NCBI GenBank assembly: GCA_002437725.1
Contig: DJRF01000025.1
Span: 159,913 to 217,778 of the forward strand
Length of the DNA stretch: 57,866 bases
From: Treponema sp. UBA6367
Lineage (GTDB): Bacteria; Spirochaetota; Spirochaetia; Treponematales; Treponemataceae
Direction of reading: 5' to 3'
The notes below the pieces were generated by a model that had not been told where the DNA came from, did not search any database, and saw nothing but the letters and a program-made list of their open reading frames with translations. A program made the position numbers and the translations under genes. Shown here piece by piece: positions 26,359 to 34,038 of the stretch (positions are counted from its first letter, which is position 1; each line of letters begins with the position of its first letter).

Positions 26359-27471
26359 CTATTTAGCTAGCTCTAGCCGGTTTTTTCCACCTTTTTTTGC
26401 CAGATAGGCGGCATCATCGGCGGCTTTAAACCAAGATTTGCTTGTCATTCCGTCCTTATATGCCGCAATTCCAATGCTCATTGTGCAAGAAAAACTATTG
26501 TCCATAAAATCAAAAGTTGAATTTGCAAAGGCAAGCCTTATTTCTTCAATTTTTTGCACAACTTCTTCAGCTTCTAAATTTCTAAAAAGGATTACAAACT
26601 CGTCCCCACCGTAACGGAAAGCGCTTCGATTTCCACCTAGAGCATTCGAAATCTTTTCAGAAAGGGTAATTAAAACTGCATCTCCAGCAGCGTGGCCGTA
26701 AGTATCGTTCACGCTTTTAAAATTGTCTAAGTCTAAAAGAGCCTGAAAAACCTTTTCTCCATTTTCGCAATACAACTTTATATAGCGTTCAATAGCGCCG
26801 GCATAAGCCGTTCTGTTGTAAAGGCGCGTAAGCGGTTCAAGCCGCAATTCATTTGTCAATGAACGCAGGCGGGTATTATTTCTGCTCATAACCTTAAACT
26901 GAGTGTTAATGTCTTTCATCATAACTTTGCTAACGCCGTAAATAAAAATTAGCGCAAAAATAACTAGAATAAAAATAATAATCTGTTCGGGCAAAGCCTC
27001 TGTACGGTTAAACTTCCAATGCACAAAGAAAGACAAAAATTCTACAAAGACACAGGCTTTAAATAGACTTTTTAAAAGCTGCCTATTAGCAATTGAAGTT
27101 GCCAAGATTAATACCAAGCTTGGCAAAACCATTACGCCGTCGTAACGATTATAAAAGATAGAAATAATTGAAAATTGCCAAAAAATTGTATAGATAGAAA
27201 AACGGTTCTTTAACGAATCCGAAACTTTTCTGGACTTTACAACAACTGTATTTAAAATGATTACCACAAACTGCAAAAACAAAGAAAGGCTTACTTCAAA
27301 TAGAAAATAAAATTTGAATGAAAGTGGAGCCAAATACCACGGATTTAGATAATAAAATACAGAAATACCAGCCGCTATAAAAAGTATTGTAAAAAACAAG
27401 AACCAACTATAAAAAAACAATCGCTCTTGCCAGCTGTGCAAGTATTCTGTTTTATATTCTGAAAAATTCAT
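26359..27471 (-). CDS. Membrane-bound diguanylate cyclase (GGDEF)
   Basis: 370 residues. About six hydrophobic segments fill residues 15-185, followed by a short helix and a GGDEF domain of about 160 residues. The active-site motif is intact (RYGGDEF), so c-di-GMP synthesis is likely. The allosteric RxxD site that normally precedes it by five residues reads RSAF, so product inhibition is probably lost. No recognised sensor domain; the membrane part is the likely input. Promoter 27481-27509 sits so close to the ATG that a leaderless message is expected, and there is no ribosome-binding site. Confidence 0.92.
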   Translation of the reverse strand: MNFSEYKTEYLHSWQERLFFYSWFLFFTILFIAAGISVFYYLNPWYLAPLSFKFYFLFEVSLSLFLQFVVIILNTVVVKSRKVSDSLKNRFSIYTIFWQFSIISIFYNRYDGVMVLPSLVLILATSIANRQLLKSLFKACVFVEFLSFFVHWKFNRTEALPEQIIIFILVIFALIFIYGVSKVMMKDINTQFKVMSRNNTRLRSLTNELRLEPLTRLYNRTAYAGAIERYIKLYCENGEKVFQALLDLDNFKSVNDTYGHAAGDAVLITLSEKISNALGGNRSAFRYGGDEFVILFRNLEAEEVVQKIEEIRLAFANSTFDFMDNSFSCTMSIGIAAYKDGMTSKSWFKAADDAAYLAKKGGKNRLELAK

Positions 27472-27480
27472 TGTTTTATA

Positions 27481-27509
27481 ATAATATTATAGAAATAGAA
27501 ATCTTTCAA
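27481..27509 (-). promoter_or_regulatory. Promoter of the GGDEF gene, probably leaderless
   Basis: Minus strand TTGAAA (27504-27509), 17-base spacer, TATTAT (27481-27486). Only nine bases separate the -10 from the ATG, so the start site would fall within about three bases of the start codon. Confidence 0.55.
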
Positions 27510-27589
27510 GAAAAGAATTGTTGGCAGAGAAATCTTCAAAGAGAAAAAAATAACAAGCCTTGAAAACGAAATTCTTTGCGACTGGATTG

Positions 27590-28939
27590 CTAAAATTCTT
27601 TAAAGTTTGCTCCAACCTTATTCATCGTTTTATAAAAGTTTGGAAAAGAAACAGAGCAACATTCTGCATCGTTTACGATGACATTTTCTCCTGCTTTAAG
27701 CCCCAATCCCAAGCATGCAAGAGACATTGCAACCCTGTGGTCTCCGTAGCTTTCAACAGTTGCGCCGTGCAGTTTGAAAGTTGGATTTTCACAGCCGTCT
27801 TCAAGAATTGGAGAATGTCCTTCTATCTTTATCCAGTCAGAGCCAATTTCTACAGATGCGCCAAGCTTTTGCAATTCTTTTTGCATAACCAAAAGTCTGT
27901 CCGTTTCTTTTTTGCGGCAAACAGCGGCATCTTCAAGAACAACCACACCTTCGGTAAAACATGCCGCAACAGAAAGCGCGCAAACTGCATCTGGGAAGCC
28001 TGAAATATTTACGCGCAATTCTCCATTCGGCAAGTTTTTTGTAGAAAGACAGCTTTTTTTTACGCAAAGACAGTTTGAAGAATCTATTTCAATTTTTGCT
28101 CCAATTTGTTTTAGAACATCAACAATCGCCATGTCGCCTTGGCTTCCAGAGACATCAACGTTGTCGATAAAAAGTTCGCTTTGAGTTATAAGGGCTGCAA
28201 CTAGAGGAAAAGCCACCGCTTCCCAGTCGCTTGGAACAACTTTGTCAAATGCTTTAATTTGAACAGGTCCTTCTACGCAAATCTTTTTAAAATCTCTAGA
28301 GATTGAATGTTTTATTCCAAGTTCTTCAAGCCACATTCCAGTCATTTTTAAAAATGGAGTTTCTTTTGGATCTGTAAGCTCAATTGTCGTGGTTCCGTCA
28401 AGGCGGCTCGCCGCCATCATTATTCCGCTGACATACTGGCTTAAGCGTCCGTCTGTAACAATTGCACAGCCAGATTTTGCAGGGCCTTTTATAAGAATTG
28501 GAGGGGCGTTTCTTTTAGGAATCGAATTATATGCCTGGCAGCCCATCTGCTGCAATGCGTCCAAAAGATGATTTACCGGTCTTGAACGGATGGATTCATC
28601 GCCTGTAAAAACTGACCAGCCTTCAAAAGTCGCTGCAATCGGCGCCATAAAATACAAAAGAGAACCTGAATCGCCAACGTCTACCACATCACTGGGAAGA
28701 TGGGCTGAGCTTCCCGCCCCTTTTACAACCCAGTCGCAAGAATCTGAAGTATCTACGCAGGAGCCTAAAAGAGGAACTGCCTTGCTTGCCGAAATGCAAT
28801 CCGCTCCGCCTAAAGGATTTCTGATATGACTTACACCTTCCGCCAAAGAGGCAAAAAGAAGAGCTCGAATCGTATGGCTTTTTGAACCGGGAACTTGTAT
28901 ATGACCTGAAAGACTGTTTTTACACGCTTGAATTTTCAT
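27590..28939 (-). CDS. aroA: 3-phosphoshikimate 1-carboxyvinyltransferase (EPSP synthase)
   Basis: Sixth step of the shikimate pathway; 449 residues. Motifs in order: VPGSKSHTIR (substrate Lys and Ser), SGSLLYFMAP, DGRLSQYVSGIMMAA, the PSDWEAVAF region, KETDRL with the conserved Glu and Arg, and ESYGDHRVAMS. The usual LGNAGT glyphosate-site motif is replaced by VGDSGSLL, which places it away from the classical class I enzymes. It stands alone; no other aro gene is near. It is transcribed divergently from the PurH-like gene with 89 bases between the starts. Confidence 0.95.
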   Translation of the reverse strand: MKIQACKNSLSGHIQVPGSKSHTIRALLFASLAEGVSHIRNPLGGADCISASKAVPLLGSCVDTSDSCDWVVKGAGSSAHLPSDVVDVGDSGSLLYFMAPIAATFEGWSVFTGDESIRSRPVNHLLDALQQMGCQAYNSIPKRNAPPILIKGPAKSGCAIVTDGRLSQYVSGIMMAASRLDGTTTIELTDPKETPFLKMTGMWLEELGIKHSISRDFKKICVEGPVQIKAFDKVVPSDWEAVAFPLVAALITQSELFIDNVDVSGSQGDMAIVDVLKQIGAKIEIDSSNCLCVKKSCLSTKNLPNGELRVNISGFPDAVCALSVAACFTEGVVVLEDAAVCRKKETDRLLVMQKELQKLGASVEIGSDWIKIEGHSPILEDGCENPTFKLHGATVESYGDHRVAMSLACLGLGLKAGENVIVNDAECCSVSFPNFYKTMNKVGANFKEF

Positions 28940-28991
28940 GCGTACAATCTACCAAAAAATGTGCCGTTTTGGAATAGAGCGAACTGTCTAA

Positions 28992-29020
28992 TTGAACTAT
29001 ACATTTTATTCTGTTATCAT
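28992..29020 (+). promoter_or_regulatory. Promoter of the PurH-like gene, probably leaderless
   Basis: TTGAAC (28992-28997), 17-base spacer, TATCAT (29015-29020). The ATG follows after eight bases, so transcription should begin at or one or two bases before the start codon. No ribosome-binding site precedes the ATG. Confidence 0.6.
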
Positions 29021-29028
29021 CAATATAT

Positions 29029-30621
29029 ATGAAGAAAATAGCTCTTTTGTATACATCAAACACAGACAAATTAGTAAACCTTGCGCAATTCCTTGTTCAC
29101 GACGGATGGGAAATTATTTCGGCAGGGAACACTGCAACGTTCTTAAAAAAACAAAACATACACGTAACTGTAGAAAAATCAATTGAATCAGACATATATA
29201 GCGAAGATTCTTTTTCTAATATTTTAAAGATGCTGCTGAATGCGGGGCGTGACTATTCTAAGAACAGCGCTGCTCAAGAAATTAAACTTGTCTGCATAAA
29301 TATGGCAGCAACATTCCGCCCTTTAAGCGATTTCAAAGAAGATGACAAGCCTGACAACTGCATAGATTTAAAAACAAACTTTATAATTCGAATAGCGGCA
29401 AAGAATTACAATAACGTAATGCTCCTTACCGACCCTGTTGACTACGACGAAGCAATAGTTCAGCTTAGAAACAACAATATAAGCAAAGATTTTTGTCTTT
29501 ATTTAGCCGGAAAAGCGTTAAATATGACTTCAGCATACGATGCGGCTTCTTCAAATTCAATTCTTTATGAAAAAGTTGAATTTCCAAATTATTTTTTATA
29601 CCCTCTTAAAAAAGTCGGAAAACTTAGGCACGGAATGAACCAGCAGCAGGCCGCATGCTTGTATTCAATGAACGACAACGATTCTGCGCTCAGCGGAGTA
29701 AAAAAAATATACGGGAAAGAGCTTTCTTTTTCAATTTTTCAGGACTGCTTGACCGCCTGGAAATACGTAAGCATGTTTATGAAAATTTTAAAGAATCCTT
29801 TTTCTGTTCAGAGCTTTGACTGCAACAACTACCCTTTTGTAACTCACTTTACGCCAGCTTCTGGATACGTTTTTACAATCGGAATTAAAAATAACAATCC
29901 AATAGGAGCTTCTCTAGGGGCAGACATTGTTGAATCATTTCAAAAAACTTACAACTGCGACAAGCTTTCTTTTGAAGGAGCTTCAATCGGCTGCAGCGCG
30001 GCTATAAATGAAGAGGCGGCAAAAAGTTTTTTAAACTTAAACCTTTCTGCCATAATCGCGCCGGACTTTTCAAAAGAAGCCAGGACAATTCTTTCTGAGG
30101 AAAAAAACTTGCGGCTAGTAATTGCCTCCAGATTGATAAGCGGCAGAGACGAATACATTTCTGTAGACGGAGGCGTCCTTGTTCAGCAGCAAGACCAGGA
30201 ATTATTCAAAAGGCTGCGCGTAATGACCAGAACCCGTCCTACTCAAGCTCAGTTTGATGCAATGGAATTTGGAATGTTGCTAGCGATGCTTACAACTTCT
30301 AATTCTGCAATCATAATTAACGACCTTTCTACAATAGGAATTTCAACAGGACAGCCAAACAGGTTTAAAGCCGTAAAATACGCTTTTGAATCAGCCCTTG
30401 AATGTCAAAAAAATGAGCTAACCTCACAAGATAAAAGCGCCGAAATTTTAGTAAGCGATTCAGTTATCGACTTTGACGAAAAAACGCGTATGCTAGAAGA
30501 ACTCGGAATAAAAGCCATAATACAAGCCGGCGGAACTCCTCGCGACAATGAATTTATCGACTTTTGCAATGAAAAAGGAATTTCCATGGTATTTACTGGC
30601 ATACAGCATCTTGCATACTAG
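29029..30621 (+). CDS. Divergent PurH-like protein with missing catalytic motifs
   Basis: 530 residues aligning along the whole PurH plan: MGS-like N-terminal part (ALLYTSNTDKLVNLA, EIISAGNTATFLKK), then IRIAAKNYNNVMLLTDPVDY, and the C-terminal formyltransferase half ending IIQAGGTPRDNEFIDF and GISMVFTG. Key motifs are eroded. The HPKIHGG segment of IMP cyclohydrolase is absent. LRYGENPHQ is LRHGMNQQQ (199-207). The catalytic KHxxPxG of AICAR transformylase is KNNNPIG (287-293), with His replaced by Asn. It is therefore probably not an active bifunctional PurH; a regulatory or altered activity is open. The frame is intact, not a pseudogene. mraY follows nine bases downstream, so they are cotranscribed. 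Confidence 0.8.
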   Translation: MKKIALLYTSNTDKLVNLAQFLVHDGWEIISAGNTATFLKKQNIHVTVEKSIESDIYSEDSFSNILKMLLNAGRDYSKNSAAQEIKLVCINMAATFRPLSDFKEDDKPDNCIDLKTNFIIRIAAKNYNNVMLLTDPVDYDEAIVQLRNNNISKDFCLYLAGKALNMTSAYDAASSNSILYEKVEFPNYFLYPLKKVGKLRHGMNQQQAACLYSMNDNDSALSGVKKIYGKELSFSIFQDCLTAWKYVSMFMKILKNPFSVQSFDCNNYPFVTHFTPASGYVFTIGIKNNNPIGASLGADIVESFQKTYNCDKLSFEGASIGCSAAINEEAAKSFLNLNLSAIIAPDFSKEARTILSEEKNLRLVIASRLISGRDEYISVDGGVLVQQQDQELFKRLRVMTRTRPTQAQFDAMEFGMLLAMLTTSNSAIIINDLSTIGISTGQPNRFKAVKYAFESALECQKNELTSQDKSAEILVSDSVIDFDEKTRMLEELGIKAIIQAGGTPRDNEFIDFCNEKGISMVFTGIQHLAY

Positions 30622-30629
30622 AGGAACAG

Positions 30630-31700
30630 ATGATTTTTTACTTAGGTAGTTTTTTACAAAAATATTTTGGACCTGCACGGCTTCTTCAGTCTTACACGGT
30701 TCTTATTGCGCTTGCGCTTTACACAGGTTTTTTTGTTACATACAAAATCTTGCCACTATTTTACAACAAGCTTCCGCACGACAGAGGAAGGGAATTCACT
30801 CTTACAGCAGAAGCTGCAAAAGGAAAACCTACGGGCGCAGGAGTTGTATTTATAACCATTTTTGCGCTAATCTGCATTTTTTTTATTCCGATGGGACTAA
30901 TGCAGTCAGGAGTGCTTTTGCTAACTTGGCTTACAATGCTTTCTGGATTTTTAGACGACAGGAGCATTGCAAGCTGGGGTGAATACAGAAAAGGATTTTT
31001 AGACCTTTTAATCAGCATTGCAGCTTCGCTATTGCTATATTTTTGCACAAAAAATGCCAGCGCAGATGGAAAAGTGTACTTTTGGCTCCCATTTATTTCA
31101 CATCCCCTTGCAGTAAATCCTATAGCATATGTAATAATTGGAACGGTTCTGCTTTGGGCTTCTATTAATACGACCAATTGCACAGATGGCGTTGACGGGC
31201 TTAGCGGAACACTAGTTCTTATTGCCCTTATAACATTAGGGACAATCTTTTACTTTATATTGGGACATAAAGATATTGCCTCGTACTTGCTAGTTCCGCA
31301 CATTGCGAACGGTGCTAAATGGGGCTTAATGACTTTTGCGCTAACGGGAACCTTGATGGGCTACCTTTGGCACAACGCGTATCCAAGCCACGTTTTAATG
31401 GGAGACGCAGGCAGCCGAGCCTTAGGATTCTTTATAGGAACTATGGTTTTAATAAGCGGCAACCCTCTATTAATTTTAGCGACGTCAACAGTAATCTTCT
31501 TGAACGGTGGAATGGGTCTTTTGAAAGTCGCTCTTCTAAGATTTTTCCATATAAAGATTTTTGAAAATATCCGCTTTCCGCTGCACGACCACATGAGAAA
31601 AAATCTTGGCTGGTCCGCAACGCAAGTCCTTTTAAAATTTATGATAATTCAAATTTTAATAACAGTTGCCATTGTAGGAATATTTTTCAAAGTCAGATAG
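30630..31700 (+). CDS. mraY: Phospho-N-acetylmuramoyl-pentapeptide transferase
   Basis: Makes lipid I for peptidoglycan; 356 residues, about ten transmembrane segments. Motifs: LDDRSIASW (the DD pair), NTTNCTDGVDGL, MGDAGSRALGFFIG and the C-terminal PLHDHMRKNLGW, corresponding to PLHHHFE followed by GW in other MraY proteins. The first motif lacks the usual Lys two residues after DD, which is unusual. GAGGA lies six bases before the ATG and overlaps the upstream stop. It sits outside any division-and-cell-wall cluster. The stop codon touches a truncated foldback element. Confidence 0.93.
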   Translation: MIFYLGSFLQKYFGPARLLQSYTVLIALALYTGFFVTYKILPLFYNKLPHDRGREFTLTAEAAKGKPTGAGVVFITIFALICIFFIPMGLMQSGVLLLTWLTMLSGFLDDRSIASWGEYRKGFLDLLISIAASLLLYFCTKNASADGKVYFWLPFISHPLAVNPIAYVIIGTVLLWASINTTNCTDGVDGLSGTLVLIALITLGTIFYFILGHKDIASYLLVPHIANGAKWGLMTFALTGTLMGYLWHNAYPSHVLMGDAGSRALGFFIGTMVLISGNPLLILATSTVIFLNGGMGLLKVALLRFFHIKIFENIRFPLHDHMRKNLGWSATQVLLKFMIIQILITVAIVGIFFKVR

Positions 31701-31702
31701 TC

Positions 31703-31808
31703 CGAAGTGCGAACACAACCATCTGCAGCAAGGGTTAGTAAACAAACCTTGGAAAGTCGCTGAAAGCGTTTTTCTTACAATTTATGAAAAAACTCGACAT
31801 TCGGGCTA
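31703..31808 (+). repeat. Foldback element, truncated copy (right half)
   Basis: About 106 bases nearly identical (about seven differences) to 55033-55137. It ends with the terminal repeat AAAAAACTCGACATTCGGGC and starts abruptly three bases after the mraY stop; the left half is missing. Its last bases supply the TAG stop of the M20 peptidase gene (31806-31808). It fills the spacer between two convergent genes. Confidence 0.75.
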
Positions 31809-33035
31809 GATAGCAAAAAAATAGACTAACGTCTTTGCATCTTTTATAAGATTTGAAACAACACAATACTCGTTTGGCATGTGAGCAGTTTCATCAAGGC
31901 TGCTCCAAACTGCGCAGTCAAAGCCTTTGCGGCGAAGCTCTGCGCCTACAGTTCCGCCTCCAATCCCTATAGTGCGGGCGTTTATTCTGTGCGCGCTAAA
32001 AATGGCTTCTTTTAGTTTTTTTACAACTTCAGAATCCACAGAAGTCGCAGGACTTTCGCTCATTTGTGGAATTTCTAGCTCAACCTTTACACCGTAATCT
32101 TTTTCAACATCGCTGCAACGAAGCTTTACTTCAAGCAAAACTTGATTCAAAGGGTAGCAAGGCAAAATTCTGCAGTCCATAAAAAAGGTATCTTCGCCAG
32201 GAATTATGTTAACGCCTTCTACATTTGCAAGGCGCATAGTCGGCTGAAAAGTTGAATAGCAAGGTTCAAACAAAGAGTCCTTTTTATTAAAAACATTCTG
32301 CAGAGCGTAAAGCCGCATGCTTAAGTCGCTTGCAGCAAGACAGGCGTTGCAACCTTGATCCGGGCGGCTTCCATGAGCTTGTTTTCCTTTTACAGTAATT
32401 TTTAGCCAAAGAAGATTTTTTTCAGCAACTTCAATTGTTTCGCCATTAGAATCGCCTCCGTCAGGAATCAAGATTAAATCGTTTTTCCTAAAAAGATTTG
32501 TATTTTCCAAAAGCCAGATAATTCCGTGCTTCGAGCCAACTTCTTCGTCTGCCATGAACAAAAGCTTTACTGTATGGGCGGGCTTTATTCCCAATCTTAT
32601 AAATGCTAAAGCCGCAAAAACAGAAGAAACCAGCCCTTGCTGATTGTCTTCAACGCCCCGCCCAAACAGCTTGCCGTCTTTTTCACAAACTTTCCAAGGA
32701 TCAGTATGCCAAAGTCCCTTTTCTCCAACAGGAACCACATCCAGATGCGCCATTGCCCAGACAGAATATTCATCGCTAATTCCAGAAATTGTAGCCACAA
32801 TATTCGGCCTAACTCCGCCTTCTGCCCTAGAATCAGGAGCGTCAAAGCGTTTTATGTCGGAAAACCCCTGATTTTTTAGCCAATTTTCAAGCGCAATGGC
32901 TTTTTGCAGTTCTCCTTTTCCGCCATTTTCCGGAGCTAAAGCAGGGATCTGAGTAAGCAAACTTTCAAGTTCAACCATATCCCGTTCAGAAGATTCTACA
33001 AACTCAATAAGCGAAGAAATATCTGTTTGTGCCAT
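31806..33035 (-). CDS. M20-family metallopeptidase (dipeptidase/deacylase type)
   Basis: 409 residues. Metal ligands and catalytic residues visible: His in AHLDVVPVG, bridging Asp in RGVEDNQQG, Glu-Glu in ADEEVGS, Asp in PDGGDS, and His in DETAHMPNEY. A dimerisation domain with KGKQAHGSRPDQG lies in the middle. The family includes peptidase V-like and succinyl-diaminopimelate desuccinylase-like enzymes; the substrate cannot be fixed. AAGGA lies six bases before the ATG. Last gene of the lipoprotein, ABC-F, galE, M20 unit, 14 bases after galE. Confidence 0.9.
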   Translation of the reverse strand: MAQTDISSLIEFVESSERDMVELESLLTQIPALAPENGGKGELQKAIALENWLKNQGFSDIKRFDAPDSRAEGGVRPNIVATISGISDEYSVWAMAHLDVVPVGEKGLWHTDPWKVCEKDGKLFGRGVEDNQQGLVSSVFAALAFIRLGIKPAHTVKLLFMADEEVGSKHGIIWLLENTNLFRKNDLILIPDGGDSNGETIEVAEKNLLWLKITVKGKQAHGSRPDQGCNACLAASDLSMRLYALQNVFNKKDSLFEPCYSTFQPTMRLANVEGVNIIPGEDTFFMDCRILPCYPLNQVLLEVKLRCSDVEKDYGVKVELEIPQMSESPATSVDSEVVKKLKEAIFSAHRINARTIGIGGGTVGAELRRKGFDCAVWSSLDETAHMPNEYCVVSNLIKDAKTLVYFFAI

Positions 33036-33049
33036 AAAAAATCCTTAAA

Positions 33050-34024
33050 TTAGCGAAGTCTGTTTTTATAAACGTTCCAAGTAGAGCTTACAAGAGTTTC
33101 TACATCGGAATGCTCAGCCTTCCAGCTTAAAATTTCGTGCGCCTTTTTTGATGTGGCAACAAGCTCGGCAGGATCGCCTGGCCGCCGCTCAACAATGTCC
33201 GCAGGAATTTCCATTCCAGTAATTTTTCTTGCAGCTTCAACCATTTCTTTTACCGAAGTTCCAGTTTCACTGCCAAGGTTCAACTTTAAATTCTGCTTTT
33301 TTGAGGAAATAAAATCCAAAGCTTTTACATGCGCAACTGCCAAATCGTTTACGTGAACATAATCGCGGATGCAAGTTCCATCGCGAGTTTCGTAATCATC
33401 GCCAAAGATTTTCATTCGGCTTCTCATTCCGCAGGCAGTTTCCATGATTACAGGCAAAAGATTCTGAGGATTCTGTTCAAGCCCTGTTATCACGCCGTCA
33501 ACATCGTAACCTGCCGCGTTAAAGTACCGCAAAGCCGCAAAATTAAGTCCTTTTAACTGGCTGTACCAGTCCATGAATTCTTCTATTTCAAGTTTTGTAA
33601 AACCGTAATAGTTTTCAGGATTTTTTGGATGCTCTTCGTCAATCGGCAGATATTTTGGGCTGCCGAAAACCGCTGCGCTGGAACTAAAGACCATGTTCAT
33701 GCAACCGTGATTTACAGCGCTGTTCAAAATGTTCAAAGTGCCATTTATATTGTTTACAGAATACTTTTCAGGAAGAATCATAGACTCGCCAGCGGCCTTA
33801 AAAGCGGCAAGGTGAATAAATGCGTCAAAACCTTGCGAAAAAGCAGCATCCAAATCCTGAGGAAGCAAAATATTTCCGTAAATGAACTTATTCCTTGAAA
33901 AAAGATTCTGTCTAAGACCGCTAGAAAGATTGTCAAAAACAGTAACTTCATGATTTTTAGCCATAAGTTCTTTTACAACATGGCTTCCAATGTAACCTGC
34001 GCCACCTATAACCAATACCTTCAT
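33050..34024 (-). CDS. galE: UDP-glucose 4-epimerase
   Basis: Interconverts UDP-glucose and UDP-galactose; 324 residues from the ATG at 34024, which has GAGGTGG just upstream and starts the canonical MKVLVIGGAGYIGSH. The NAD-binding GGAGYIG, the SSSAAVFG strand with catalytic Ser, and the YGFTK catalytic Tyr-Lys pair are present, and LRYFNAAG follows. The upstream in-frame ATG at 34069 would overlap the ABC-F gene and has no site. It could supply galactose for surface sugars or feed galactose into glycolysis. Confidence 0.96.
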   Translation of the reverse strand: MKVLVIGGAGYIGSHVVKELMAKNHEVTVFDNLSSGLRQNLFSRNKFIYGNILLPQDLDAAFSQGFDAFIHLAAFKAAGESMILPEKYSVNNINGTLNILNSAVNHGCMNMVFSSSAAVFGSPKYLPIDEEHPKNPENYYGFTKLEIEEFMDWYSQLKGLNFAALRYFNAAGYDVDGVITGLEQNPQNLLPVIMETACGMRSRMKIFGDDYETRDGTCIRDYVHVNDLAVAHVKALDFISSKKQNLKLNLGSETGTSVKEMVEAARKITGMEIPADIVERRPGDPAELVATSKKAHEILSWKAEHSDVETLVSSTWNVYKNRLR

Positions 34025-34038
34025 ATTCCACCTCGATT

